A stretch of 64,000 bases of DNA from Malachius bipustulatus (taxonomy: Eukaryota; Arthropoda; Insecta; Coleoptera; Melyridae). The position numbers and the translations under genes were made by a program. The stretch lies in contig OU342637.1 of NCBI GenBank assembly GCA_910589415.1, positions 26,697,162 to 26,761,161 of the forward strand. Direction: 5' to 3'. The notes beneath the pieces are model-generated. The model had not been told where the DNA came from and ran no database searches. It saw nothing but the letters and a program-made list of their open reading frames with translations. Shown in pieces: positions 12,300 through 24,515 of the stretch (the first letter of the stretch is position 1; each line of letters begins with the position of its first letter).

Positions 12300-12894
12300 T
12301 CTATAGGAAAACAATGTCAAACATTTCGGATTCAACGAAAGGGATCATTAGCGTGGTTCTTCCTTGAACGTCAACGGAAGAGTATGAAGAAAATACTCCC
12401 GCCAACAAGTTCGTCTTCTCAGTAGACGTGGATGTAATAAGTCTAATTCCTTCTATCTGTATTAGTGGTGGAGTCGTGGATCTGGTGAAGTTCTGGCCTT
12501 ATTGAGCGAGCAAAAAGATTTCGAATCGTTAGAGAAGAAGAGAAGTTTGTTCCTAATTCTTTGGATATGAGATTCCTTGGTTTGGGCCATTATTTCTTTG
12601 CATCTGTTTCGAGCAAGAATGAAGTTGTGGGGATCTGTGCCGTGGGTGCTCTCTTGCTCAGTTGTTTCGTGGCGACGGCTTTCTTGCATCTTTTGTTTAA
12701 CCAAGATTTGGTGGAATGGTCGTTTTTTTAAAGCTTCCGTGCCAGTTAAGTTGACTTTTGCAACTTCTCTAGCACAATCAGAGCTTGATAAAGCTCTCCA
12801 AGTTCCTTCCCATTTGGCCGATCTATACTGCCAGATCTTGCGCCAGTTACTTGCTTCTTCGACACTAATTGGTAGGAGACATTATGTTAAGAGG
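12300..12894 (-). pseudogene. Decayed non-LTR retrotransposon ORF2, EN-RT linker part
   Basis: Reading leftward, this matches the basic linker between endonuclease and reverse transcriptase in Jockey/CR1-type elements. It has a W-rich start (NWRKIWQYRSAKWEGTW-like), then ARNRCKEIMAQTKESHIQR, IRNKLLFFSNDSKSFCSL and, after a frameshift near 12,480, TPPLIQIEGIRLITS and EKTNLLAGVFSSYSSVD. The 80-codon frame 12,462-12,704 is the longest intact piece. The RT domain that should follow is missing beyond about 12,300. This part is continuous with the endonuclease piece at 13,794-14,420, and the solo LTR at 12,895-13,789 split the two. Frameshifts and the missing domain make it inactive. Confidence 0.75.
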
Positions 12895-13789
12895 TGTAAC
12901 GGGATTTTTCTGTGGGTAGAGGTGAGTTCCCAGGGATGGATTTCTGCCCCTTTGTACCCGTGACAAGTCGATTTAAAATTTATACATTTATTTACAGACA
13001 CTCGTATTTACATATATATTGTGGGTATGTTAATAATGATAAACAATCTGTCATGTCTTCTTGGTTTTAGTTTCGCCCTGACTGATGAATGTTAAAGTGG
13101 GCTGGCTCCCCTTCCGCAAGGTGGCCTCATTGGCTCCAGATAGCCGCGCCGGGGCGTACGCTGTTTCCCCCGTCTGTTATCGTTGTCGATAAGATCACGG
13201 CCCGCTGGTCCAGTGCCAGTAAACTACTCGCGGCCGAGCTGTCCGTGTCAATCACCGATGTCTCCGGAACACGCGCCGGGGAGCTATTTAGCGAAATGTC
13301 CTCCGTCGGCGGGCGCTTTCTGAAACAGAGGCCGCTCCCGATGTCTCACTGCAACACCGGGGCGGGTATTATTGGATGCTGGTGGATGAAGGGGTCTACC
13401 GGAACCTCAATGCAGCTCCGGTCGATTCCCTATTCTGATCGGTCGCTGGCCAGAGCTCACTTCACTCTGGTCGCGCTTCCGACGCCGGGTTACGGTTTGG
13501 TCAACTCAGTTCATCGACCTACCGTGTCCGGCTACGTATACTGTATGGAGCACTCACTACATGCCCCAGCTGATCTCCGAGCTCAATTCACCCAGGAGAG
13601 AGAGAGTTGTTCGTAAGTCAATTCCTCACGATCCTCTCTGGTCAGTCTTTTAGCTGGTGCTCTTTATATAGCCGGTGATGGTGGAGATAACGTGTTTATC
13701 GCCGCCGTAAAAACTGTATCACTCCAGATAAACCCCTCTAATAATGAAATAAATAATAATTACCAACGAAAGCCTTGGATTTTGTTACA
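12895..13789 (-). mobile_element. Solo LTR, 895 bp, with GAGG target duplication
   Basis: On the given strand it begins TGTAACGGG at 12,895 and ends TTGTTACA at 13,789. The termini are TG...CA with a short inverted repeat (TGTAAC/GTTACA). GAGG directly precedes (12,891-12,894) and directly follows (13,790-13,793), a 4-bp target duplication as in Ty3/gypsy integration. Read on the minus strand it has a TATA box (gctatataaagag, about 13,665) and AATAAA-like words near 12,985. The body is unusually GC-rich, which explains a 175-codon open frame (13,089-13,616) that is not a gene. A related LTR fragment lies at 39,994. No internal retrotransposon region remains, consistent with LTR-LTR recombination. 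Ty3/gypsy is favoured over BEL by duplication length only. Confidence 0.85.
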
Positions 13790-13793
13790 GAGG

Positions 13794-14420
13794 AGTTTGT
13801 GGGCTGAGGAACTAAGTGGGGATTTACTGCGATGGTATAAATTTGATGATTCGTAGTCAAAAAGAAATCCAGAAGGCTAGCGAATTCTCCCTCGCGATCG
13901 AGAATGCGGATTGGTTCGTTAACGAGCTGTTCGTTGGTTCGTAAACGATTTCGCTTCACTGCCTTCTTCATTACTGAAGTTAAGCCAGTTGATTTTAATA
14001 ACATTAAAATCTTCCAAGATGGCTATCTCGGCTTTAGGGTAGTTTATCTGAATGAAATCAACAGTCAGGGACAAAAAATTCTCTATATTGCTTATCGCTT
14101 GGTGGTCGGTATAAGCAACAGATAAATCTAGTCGTTTGGCGGTTTGTTATTCTAAACCACATTAAGTCAAAGTCATGCGGCTCAAGGTCTTCTTCACGTT
14201 GGTAGGAGAGGTCACTTTGACAAAATTACGTCTAAGTTGCGAATTAAAGTAATATCCTGGCACCAGTTTCAATGCGTGAATATGCGTCTAATAATCTTAC
14301 GGCATGAGGAATCTACGTCATTTTTTACTCATGGGAGTTACTCATGGGAGTTCAGAGAGCGTAGAGAAAAGCGCAAGCGCAACGAATGTTACGATTTCGC
14401 AGTAAACAGGAGAAAACGAA
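13794..14420 (-). pseudogene. Decayed non-LTR retrotransposon endonuclease domain
   Basis: The minus strand reads fragments of an APE-type endonuclease in the right order. These are DFDLMWFRITNRQTTRF then ICCLYRPPS (14,120-14,200), a damaged LGDFNV-like word near 14,010-14,020, and the 88-codon frame ending at 13,738 with QLVNEPIRILDREGEFASLL-DFFLTTN, which corresponds to the segment before the catalytic SDH. The SDH itself is replaced by PQPTNS at the point where the solo LTR entered. Several stops and frame changes are present. It belongs with 12,300-12,894 as one element. The class is Jockey- or CR1-like by linker style, distinct from the intact RNase H-bearing element at 47-53 kb. Confidence 0.72.
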
Positions 14421-16600
14421 AAAGGTGAAGTGTCCAATGTACTGGATCTAAGATAGGTAAACTACTGGAGGAAGGTTGATAATAGTCCTTTGCAATTTCA
14501 GTAGAAGATTATTTTCTTCTATCAAAAAATATACCAAAATTCTAAAAAAAAATTCTCAAATAACGTTGCTGCACTGGGGTGAAAAATTACTTGACGATTG
14601 GATATTATAATCTATTTATCATGGCATCCATGCAGTAATATTTGAAAGCATATTTCACAAATCGCGTTTGGAAAACGAATTTAGGAAAAGCAGAAAATAA
14701 ATCCCCCATGTCACTGAGCTGCCCGCTTTCCAGCTTTTCCCACCACATGTGGGAACTTCTGCTAAGTGAATTTAGGCTTCCTAAATTATTTCCTAATATG
14801 GGTATATACCTACGGGAAGGCGTCGAGTTTCAATAATGGCGAAATCAGTACATTATGATGAAAATTCGGTTATATTTTTGTCCTTCTTACTCCCATCTAT
14901 ACGCAAATTCGATTTATTTCCAGATCCCGGATTTCGTGCCGGGGAAAAAAGAGCTTATCGGATCCGATTTTAAAATGAGACTAAATGCTTAATGGAAAGT
15001 GATATAGGATAGGGCCAAGATATTAAACCAAATCGTATTCTTTTATCTCATTTATATAATTGTGAGGCTTCAATTTCGGAGATGTTCAGCCACGGGGTAA
15101 CTGAATATTTAAACGCGAAAGCTGAATATTCAGAATCCCGTAAATTACTGTTAATTGTGCCTTGAAACATCGAATAATAATTTATTACTTTTAATAAAGA
15201 ATAAGCGGGAAATCAAGGCAGAAAAAAATTAATAAATTGATAAAATTACACAATTATGTCAATAATTAATTATATCTAAGCGGTTTAAATTAGTTACCTG
15301 TTAAATTGATTGTTGAAAATTATGAAAATTGACGCCACAACTGCCTAATTAATCAAAATAATCAACAAGAAAATCCAATTTTTTTTTCGAATTTACTCAA
15401 CCTCTTTACAGAAGTAATGATTCTCAACTTCCAGAACAAGTTCTGGAATTATTCACCTTGAATTGAGTTGAAACAAGGTTAAGAACTCTTCCGACAGTTA
15501 AACTGTCGTAACTAACAACTACTCTCCGAGTAGGTACCATTGGCTGTGTCGAATGAGAGTTCAAGTCTAATTGAGAAAAAGACATTTCGCAGAGATAAGT
15601 CAGAATTATTGCCGGTAAAGCCGATAGAGAACCCTGTCGAATTAGCATATGAAAACGGATCCCTGGAAATAATATACCGATTGGATTCGAAACGGAACGG
15701 TTTCGGAAGTGAGCGTTTCCGTATCGGCTGTGTCGCATATTACAAAGACTGTCAAGTAATCGGAGATTTAATCGCGGATATAATTCGCGAACACTAAAAA
15801 CAGAGTGCCTCTGGGTGCTGCAGATAACCAGGGGCGTAGAATTGGGCAACCCAAAATAATTTTCCAGATAAGACAATCTATTATTGACGGAGCGTATTTA
15901 ATACCGCTGAGGGACTTTCAGGCTTGTCTTGATCGCCTTACAAATACAATTAAGGAGTTCTATTATTAAGGAGGATAAGGAGTTTTATTTTATTATAAAT
16001 ACTTGAGGAATTACTCGACAGAGTGCCGTTATCTGCTTTAGAAAAACGGAATAATAACCTTTTTTTGTCTACAAATGTTCCTACCTATTTTCTCATATGC
16101 TAATAAACAGAAGCTATTAAAAATTAGTGGTTTGTTTTTCTTTGCAGACTTTTCATTGTCGCTGTTATATAATCATTTAGGGCCCGGAACTCTAATTTCA
16201 TCATAACTCGTTTCTCCCGGAAAATTGGTTAATTTCAGTATCTCCCAGTGGTTGCTAGGACGAAAAAAGGACCAAATAACAACGCAGAGGTCCCGGAGTT
16301 CATTTCAAATAATACGATCCCTGGTTACACTCTCAGCGGTTTTTGGATACAGCTTTAAAGTTTAAAAGGGGTTAGAAAGACATTTCGGCCATTTTGTTTA
16401 GATGTTTAAATTGAAGAAAGACATTTAGTGCGTGATAAATTTAAATGCAAATCTAGAGCTGCAATTCTAATAATAAATCTAGACAGTCATGACAAGAGGA
16501 TGTTGAAATTTCAAACATCAACACGGCTTCTTCTTTTTCAAACATTTACAACGCTCAACTCTGCCCTCTTGAATATCGGACATAGCCTCGAAGGAACATT
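14421..16600. other. Intergenic, one unusual bidirectional open region
   Basis: At 15,424-15,876 a 150-codon minus frame overlaps an 85-codon plus frame (15,540-15,797). Neither resembles a family I know. The overlap is unusual for such AT-rich sequence but may reflect the locally higher GC. The remainder shows nothing recognisable. Confidence 0.4.
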
Positions 16601-16799
16601 AATGCTACTGTGTTGCCGGTGAAGTTACCTCTTCTCTAGTTATATTATCCTGGCCTCTCGCGACGTTTGTGTCAGAAAATCTCCGTCATAAATTAGAACT
16701 AATATTCAAGAATAGACCATCAGGATGTCTGAAAGTTGACTTGTGACTAGAACGTTTAGGAATAGAATATTCGAGCTCCGGAGAGACATTCGGGAGTTA

Positions 16800-17063
16800 G
16801 TAGCTCTGGAAATGATTCCAGAAGAACACTAAGGGTGTATATAAAAGGAGCTAGGCGCGAGTTCAGTTGAAACTGCGAAGTGGTAAGAGGATACGGCAGT
16901 GATAATAAGTAGTGAGTATCTTTTTTTCTTGAATCGAAAGAAGTACCTTACCGATATTCATATTTCATTATTACCACCAAGCAACTACCCGCAGATAATC
17001 CTGTTGAACACGCAAACTTTTGGGAAATAAACTCGAGTGTTGCTTTTTAGGGAAATATATTAC
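16800..17063 (+). promoter_or_regulatory. TATA plus initiator promoter, probably LTR-derived
   Basis: TATATAAAAG at 16,838-16,847 is followed by TCAGTT at 16,863-16,868. The initiator A lies 27 bp from the first T of the TATA box, the canonical arthropod core-promoter arrangement. Just upstream is an inverted repeat (TCTGGAA, 4 bp, TTCCAGA at 16,805-16,822). An AATAAA lies at about 17,025, followed by a T-rich stretch. Promoter, short transcribed segment and poly(A) signal so close together resemble U3-R-U5 of a retrotransposon LTR. I could not find matching TG/CA termini with a target duplication, so exact ends are unknown. A host promoter with a donor-like GTAAGA at 16,883 is the alternative. 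Confidence 0.5.
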
Positions 17064-20000
17064 TTGAATGCACTGGACGTGTGAATCTCTGGGGGCCAGT
17101 ATGTGGAGGTTTAGAGTTCACGCTGCTCTTCACTTGGGAGCAAGTGAAACGGGAGAGAAAAACCTCAAACTTGCAGTTAAGCTTGGAAAACAAATGCCTC
17201 GGTTCCAGGTGTATTTGTTTTTCACGCCGTGTTTCGTGTTTAATTATAGTGCTTTCTAGTCTTCTTTATTGCAAAATAGAAGAATTTATTACTTTACCGG
17301 CATCACTTAAGTAGCGAGGGAGTATTAAATAATACCAGGCTTGTGCAGTGTGGAAGTCGTTAAGTAGCTACGTTGAATCATTATTATTATTAATGCAGTT
17401 CTGATGTCACAATAATTAACTCTATAAAGCTGGCTTTTTTGTACTCGTACCATAACAAGCATCAAAAGTTTAAATAATATTCAACATTTTTTAAGAAACA
17501 TCTAGCGACATCAATTAAGTTATGAATGCGCTCATCAACGGGTTTATTACTCAAGACACGATAATCAGTTGGGGGATATTATCACAAAGTTTAGTAACCG
17601 ATAATGATAAATCGACTCGTTAGATGGAAAATTATTCCTTAATTGTCACTAATGAATGAAAACGTGAAATCTACTTCTTTATACATCAGTGATAGACGCC
17701 TTTACAAGGCATTAGTACCAGGAAAGGTACAAATGCTTCTAATGAAGCCCTTCAACTTTTACCCTGAAAATAGCAACAGTAATGAGTAGTGGCAACTTGG
17801 GGTGGTTCACATCGTTCATGTATTTAAAAATTTAATATTTCTATTATAAAATTTAAAACTCATTTTCATAATTTTTCGAATTGAATTTTCTAATAATTTC
17901 TTTAATATCTTCCACATAGTTTGTATTTTTTAAACGTAGCTGAGGCATCAGCCTTTAAAGATTTTTTTTCAGTGCAATTTGTTCATCATACATAAAGGCA
18001 ACTGTAAAGCATTATCTACTTAAATTTGCCACTGTAGGTTTTCTCGCGGAAGTGGTTAATGAGCAAGGGAGCAGATTAAAAAGTCTCCCAGTTTTTCTGC
18101 GTATTTTAGGCATTGTATCTAATAACGTTGAAAAAAAAATCTCCCCATTATCAAAGTATAGTAACCAACCGAGAGGAGTAAGATCTGATCTTGCACACCC
18201 GAGCAACCGATATCTCTTTGTCACAATGAAACAGTTATTTTTAGGTAATTTTCCGATAAATTTCAGATAATTCCCTGAACTAACTCCGACAAATAACTTC
18301 ACTCGGTAACCTTGCCTTGCTCGACTTCAATGGCCCTCTATTTTCTCTTTCCGTCTTATGTAAGTTGCTGGTATTATTACCTCCCGCTTCAACAAATTCT
18401 CATTTCTCCGATAGGTGACCCGTAATACTTGTATGTATGACCCCTACATAACGATGAGGACAGAAACCAAGTAAATAATATCAGAATGCAAATAGAATCA
18501 TTCATATTGACATTTTCAGCACCATTCACATTTACGAGAACGGTAACGTTTCAAATTAAATAAAATATCTTCCTTAATTCTACAGGAATCAATTGATATT
18601 GGAGGAAAAGATAACAAGAGAAAAAAACACGCTACAAGGTAGCTTTATACCGTCGCTTTACTGAACGTAAACACAATAATAAGTTTATTTTTTCTTTCAT
18701 AGCCGGCCCCCGAGTGGTTTGTTTTGTTTAAAAAATCCAGGGAGTGAAAAAATTGCTCACTTGCTTTTATTCGAGACGCCCCATTAATGATGATACCAAA
18801 AGCAAACTTTGGATACAGTTACAATAATATAAAGGCCACCTCGATGTAAATCGATTCTGATTAGACAAAAGACCTTGTGAGGTCTTGCCAGTAATTATTA
18901 GACATCGCATTGCAAATCAATGAGTTTCAATCTGAAGGGTAGTTGTTGTCTAGGTTTGCGGTTGACCTGTTCTGATGCAATGCACTAATGAGTTTTAGGT
19001 CAGATGATAATTATCTCCACGGGAGATTCTGTTATTGTTAGAATCCTCAACCATAGATGTCTAGAAAATTGACGGAGCAGGATTATAAATGGAGTTGAAT
19101 AGAGAAAGTAACAGTTTTCTTTCAATATTCTTTCTATTGAAAATGTCCATCCTTCTAAGGTAGCAGGAATTATAAGAAACTCCGGATTATTAAGACATGA
19201 TAGCCATTACCTTGACTTCACCCTAGGCTATGCTAGGCTCAAAACAACGCAGACACTTTCCTGATAAAACCCCTCACAAGTAATCATCATTACGATCTTC
19301 TTCATCTCTCGGTCTCACACCAATTTTTTTAGATGACGTTTTTGACTGACCGCCTCCACATAGTTTCTGGAGTCCTCCTTTCTCAATCTCATGAATCCAT
19401 CTTCGCGTCTCTGCCTAAGCCTCTCTCTATTTTTTCTTTCAAATTCTGCAATTGAAATAGTAGTCCCTCTCCGCTTTTAATTTATGTTTTGAGCTTTTGC
19501 TAACATTCCAATGAATGAAACCCACATCCTCTTCTCCTGGTATTTCTTCGTTGACGATGTGTTTGCTCTTTACATCATTCCCGAGATAATTACAGTTTCT
19601 ACCAATAGAAGTAAAACGGTTTGGCCCAATGATCTGGTCAAAACTTCCAGGTTTTCCTAAATTCATCTGGCCACAACTCTACTAGAACTGAAAAAAAGAG
19701 AGAAAAGGGTGTCACCTTGTCACCCGGCTGATTTAAAGGGAAGAACACACTCCGTCACCCGTGAAAAACCAGATAAGAACCCCAAGCCCTGAAAGTACAG
19801 AGACGAATGAAGGAAGTTTGGGGGGGGGGGGGCTAGCCTGGCTTGTGGCTTAATTGGATCATTGAGGAATATGGGTAAATCTGTGGTTCGGCGGCCAATA
19901 CCTAGGGGTACCTGGGAAAACCTACAATATTTGCCTTTTCCAATCTACGCCACTGCGTTCCTTTTCTCACAGTGCATATACCTACAGCTTTGATTTTTCG

Positions 20001-20129
20001 GACACGCCAGGGATTCCAGTGTGACCAAGCGGGGCAATTACCCCGGCCTTTTATTCTACGAAGGTTCTTATAGGAGGAAACTTTCATTGCCTGACCTCCA
20101 TTAATTGAGCTACAGATAATCTGATTTCT
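17064..20129. other. Intergenic, nothing recognised
   Basis: Short frames only, none family-like. A run of 12 or so G lies at about 19,821 and a GC-rich blip around 19,740-20,080 has no coding sense I can support. Confidence 0.5.
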
Positions 20130-20580
20130 TTCAATTATTCTTCAGTGTCTTTATTGAAATAACTTCCCAAGGTCTTTCACCTTACACTCAACTCCTTAAC
20201 TGATGGTGCAGAGCGCAACATATCACACCAATAATTCAAAAGCTCTGGAATGGTTTTCGATGGTATGCTACAAGTGTCTCGTATGAGAGTTCTTCAGCTA
20301 TACTTTCCTGATTTGTCAGTTATAAACAGAGAAGCACTCATGCGGTTCAGGTTGCTGAAGTCAAAGAGTCAAAGAGAAGTAAACCACATTAAGAAATATT
20401 AGGCCCTGGTATCTGAGGTTTTTCCACCTTCACCTCCAGATAGTTTTATTTGTACCCACTAATCTTCAGCGTCTTTATTCCAATAACCTCCTTAGGTATT
20501 CTACCTTACACTCAATCCTCACTAATGGTGAAGAACGCAACATAGCAAACAAATAATTCAAAAGTTCTGGAATTGGAAGA
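20130..20580 (+). repeat. Diverged direct repeat of about 115 bp
   Basis: The segment at about 20,135-20,250 recurs at about 20,455-20,575. Shared blocks are attcttcagtgtctttatt / aatcttcagcgtctttatt, accttacactcaa, gagcgcaacata / gaacgcaacata and aataattcaaaag(c/t)tctggaat. The two copies are separated by about 200 bp found only after the first copy. This is an old local duplication; no coding sense is visible. Confidence 0.75.
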
Positions 20581-23084
20581 GTCAGAGAAAAGCATCAGTA
20601 CAGGAATAAAAAAGGGTATCTGAATCGACACGCCTTGAGATTGAGCTAACTCGTTCGTTAGTTTGTCCTACAAAAACCACAATTTTAACGAGATTCATTC
20701 CAGACCGAGACATTAATTTAATCCTGTAGAAATGGTAGCATTAGCTGCACTCTGAATTTAATTAATTTGTTTGTTGAGAGGCATTTATTTTAAACTTTAT
20801 TCAGGTTGCTTGAACAAGCATGTTACGAATCGGTGGTTATATGGTTTTGGAAATTTAAACGCTGCATGAAGGTTCACTCTTTTTCACTTGTAGACCTGAA
20901 AAAGAGTAGTCGCTCTCGATATTCAACACATTAATTAGTCGTCAAAGCTACTCTCGACTTTTGTAGGTGGAAACTAATGAGGAATAAAGTGCTAAAAAGC
21001 CCTACATTACTACACTAATGCAGAAGTGGAGTATTTGTATGCAAATTTGTAAGTAAATTACATTCTCCACGAACAAATTTAAAAAAGTCAGTTTAAGCGA
21101 TTGCATCATGTCATGCAGTCTATTAAAAAGAATTGTAATTATTCTTTGTGTTGATATTTACGTGCGAGGGTACAAATACACATATAGCTCGCATTAGCTT
21201 GCACCATTCAGTTATAATGTATAAAAAAATGTCACGACTTCATAAATCCTTTTGTGTAAGATCAGCAGGTGTAGATAAGACAAGTGTGACTTATATCGTT
21301 ACCAAATGTACCAAAATATGAATGAATTATTATCAAGTCGAAACTTCCTCAAACTAATAGCCAGTAAGGGCGAGTATAGAGAAACTGCATTGTCAAGACC
21401 AACAAATAACGATAAGAGAACTCACAGGTGGTCTTGTCTAGCTTTGAAACAAGATAACACTTAAGAAACTTTGTCTTCCATCCAATAGCACCCTATGAAA
21501 ACTTCCAGTCTGCCAATTCAATAACCCAATTATCTATAACGCCCTTTCAATGAATATTTAACATAGTGGAATCTTATGAATATCTTGACTATGGTGATTT
21601 ACTGCTCTTACTCTGATTAAAGATTATTCGTCAAATACACCATTGTTTGGTGACAAATAAGGATATTTTTGGAACAATATACGTAAATTTCATTAATAAT
21701 TAACGCCGTTTGTGCCGGAATTTAAAGAAATAAGGTCTCACTCAAGTATACAACTTACTTGGATACAAGAAACCATTTCAAAATATTAAGGCAAAGTAAC
21801 TCTGAAAGCTGCTTAAATCGATTACGTTATTTAATGTAATTTTAATTAAACAAGAGGTTTTTAATTAAAAAAACCCTCTTTAGCTTGATTTTTACCTCCA
21901 CAAGACCATCAAAAGTTTGCGAACTAAATGTTGTTGGAGAGCCAGTAATCTCTTAAGAGTAATTGTATCTTCACAAATAGTTTAGAAACTAGCTATCATT
22001 GTTATTATTATTATTATCAATTCTTTTTAGTTCACTTTTAATTATTGTACTCAAGACATGACTGCCAAGAGCTCTACGAAACTTTCCTGCAACTTTGCAG
22101 GAAAATTCCCAGCAGTGGGAGAGTTTCCAATTAAAAATTTTTAATAAGTAGCCCTATATTTTCCCAGGTGGCCTTAATAAACCAAACTTATTTCCTCGAC
22201 TGTATATTTGGAAATAAAATCAACAGTTACTATATAAAGCAGGTAATTTAGGCTTATTTATGACTCCATGACTCGAATCGTGGGGAAATTATTAACTTGA
22301 ATTTACGTGATGGAAATTTACCAACGAAATGGAGATTCATGTAGTAACTGAAGAGGCAGATATTTAATTTTGACCTCTCAGATCGGGAGTTTGAGCGACA
22401 TGATTAAAAGTTTTTTATCATTAATATTTTATTAGGAGTAGCTCATCTGTTTCTAATGTAGAAAATTATCATCCTGTAAAAAAATAATTATTTTAAACAT
22501 CAGAAGAGAACCAGGTTTCCATTTTCTGGTCGGGTTAATTTAGTTTCTTCCGTTTTTGCTTCTTTCTTTCTTAGTTCTTTTTCCTCTTTTTTTCTCTTTC
22601 TTTTTCTTTATTTATGACAATCTAAAAAAATGCTACTTTAGTCAAAATTTATGTCCTCAACCTCAACTTGATAGAATCTCTGCATATCGATGATTCAACA
22701 CTTCTAATTCCCTCTCTGCATGTAGATTTATTCCAGTGTCAATTTGCAGTTATCAAATTGAATATCTCGACTAGAATTGGACTTAACCCCAACTTGGCAG
22801 AATCTCTAGGTCACTAATGGTCCATTCTCGATTCAGGATGGAACTCCTACTTAAGCCTCCGCTTTGACTAGAGGAGTTGCTATGAGGAAGTTTTTTCTAT
22901 CAAGAAGAGTTACCAAGCCAAAGTCAGAAAAGTAGTACCTGCCAAAGCTCAGGGGTGATTTTTGATGGGTTTGTGTTATTTTTTCATGAAAATGTGGAGG
23001 GACTTTCGACTTTTCTGTTTGCTGTTTGGTACCGCAAAGCCTTCAAGTGTTCCGAGAACTGATTCAATAAAGATAATATTTGCC
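20581..23084. other. Intergenic, nothing recognised
   Basis: AT-rich. Contains a pyrimidine-rich run at about 22,545-22,612 (CTTT/TTTC words) and two small perfect hairpins near 21,852 (aagaggtttttaatt...) and 22,083 (tttcctgcaa / tgcaggaaa). No genes. Confidence 0.5.
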
Positions 23085-24515
23085 TTTATGAATTTCCAAG
23101 CATGAACTTAGTGTCATCCTTTTACAGAAGTGAACATGCACATGGTGGAGTATCATGTATGTAGCTGAAAGAATGACTACCAAGCCATTAGATCTTGAAC
23201 CTTTCTGGATATGATTGCCAAGTTTAGTGGCATTGTTATTTCTGGCCGCGGGGATTTTTCTGTTTTTTTGATAGACTGATGGATGTTTTGGTAATGCAGT
23301 TTATTTACTGGGAGACTTCAATCATTGTGAGTTTAAATTTCCCTCTAGGGATAGAGATAACCTTGTTTCTTTTGACATCTTATGGACTTCCTCACATGAT
23401 TGACGCATAAATACGAGTAACTGAAGATCATGTGTCTTGTATTGATAACATAGCTGCTACTGTGAATAATATGGATTCCAGGGTAAGCGGGCTGCATGCG
23501 GGAATATCTGATCAGTCTTGTCAGTGTGTAGTGATTGGTTGTGGTGGTGGTCTGCCATCTACAAACAGATCAGTTGAAGCGCGGAGAATTACTGAATTTA
23601 ATCTAGTTGGAGTGCGAGAGACACTGCAGTCCCTTGACTGGGGTTGGCTTATGGGTGATGATCTTGATGTTGAGTGTGGTGCCAGTTTTCTGTGCAAGAT
23701 CTATTCAGACATTTCCTTGGAAGAAGGTCAACTTTAGAGCAGATCGACCATTTAATTGGTTCAACGATCAACTTCACGGGATGTGGCACAATCTGTTTTA
23801 GCGACTCCGTTCGTTTGATTGCTACAATGTGAACAGCAAGATCATCAAGGCGACTGCTGTCGAAATTTTACTTCCGCTTGTGTCACTCTATAATAAGTGT
23901 TTGTTGAATGGTGTTTTCTCAGATGTTTTTAAGGTCAGCCAGTTTACGATTCTCAAGAAGGTCGAGCCTGATCGACTCTCCAATTACACAGAAATTATTA
24001 TTATGCCTATCTTTCGGAAAATTGGAAAATTCTCGTGATTGTGATCAATAACATCTTTGATACTGTGGGTGGTATCTGCGAGGAGCAGTATGGACTTAGA
24101 GCTTCCCGATCGACTGTGAGGAGAGTGTTGGAAATAGAGGTTGGAGCACTAGAGAGTGGTGAGGCTGCTACAGCATATTTGGTCGGCTTCAATACCACGT
24201 ACCTGAACATGTTGCTAAGCCTGTCATTCATTGTGTGCAGGGGGGTACCACAAGGAACGATCATTGGTCCTCTCCTTTTCATTTTGTACACATCCGGCTT
24301 TAGGACTTGTTTTCGGGATGATAAGTGCGTATCCTCTTTAAGGACGAGACAACTCTGCTGAACGTTGCCACTAATGAGAACACATTGATTCCTGCTGAAT
24401 ACAGAAAAGACACAGACTTTGACTTTTAAAACCAAAAACATGCGAGAAGCAGTAAAGATTTTGGGTATTGCACTCGACGATATTATCCCTTCGGGTCGTC
24501 CTCATTTTCTGAGGG
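23085..24515 (+). pseudogene. Decayed Jockey-type non-LTR retrotransposon (EN and RT)
   Basis: The plus strand shows fragments of a LINE ORF2 in the right order, with many frameshifts. Endonuclease: FPSMNLVSSFYRSEHAHGG (about 23,085), FFDRLMDVL, an LGDFN-like word (about 23,310) and CIDNIAATVN with GISDQS near the SDH position. Linker: EFNLVGVRETLQSLDW (23,590). Reverse transcriptase: an LPLVSLYNKCLLNGVFSDVF block (about 23,865), LSNYTEIIIMPIFRKIGKF, EEQYGLRASRSTVRRV, a damaged DLSKAFD site (LVGFNTTYL), GVPQGTIIGPLLFILY (24,241) and TEKTQTLTF...VKILGIALDD (24,405-24,480). The YADD catalytic box is not intact. The 3' end is missing. Dead element; clade assigned from the style of these blocks. 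Confidence 0.85.

Noticed and set aside
13089..13616. 175-codon open frame on the plus strand
   Set aside because: It lies wholly inside the GC-rich solo LTR (12,895-13,789), opposite to the LTR orientation, with no family resemblance. Low stop frequency follows from base composition.
24007..24441. 144-codon minus-strand frame
   Set aside because: Antisense to the decayed reverse transcriptase at 23,085-24,515, where conserved motifs are read on the plus strand.
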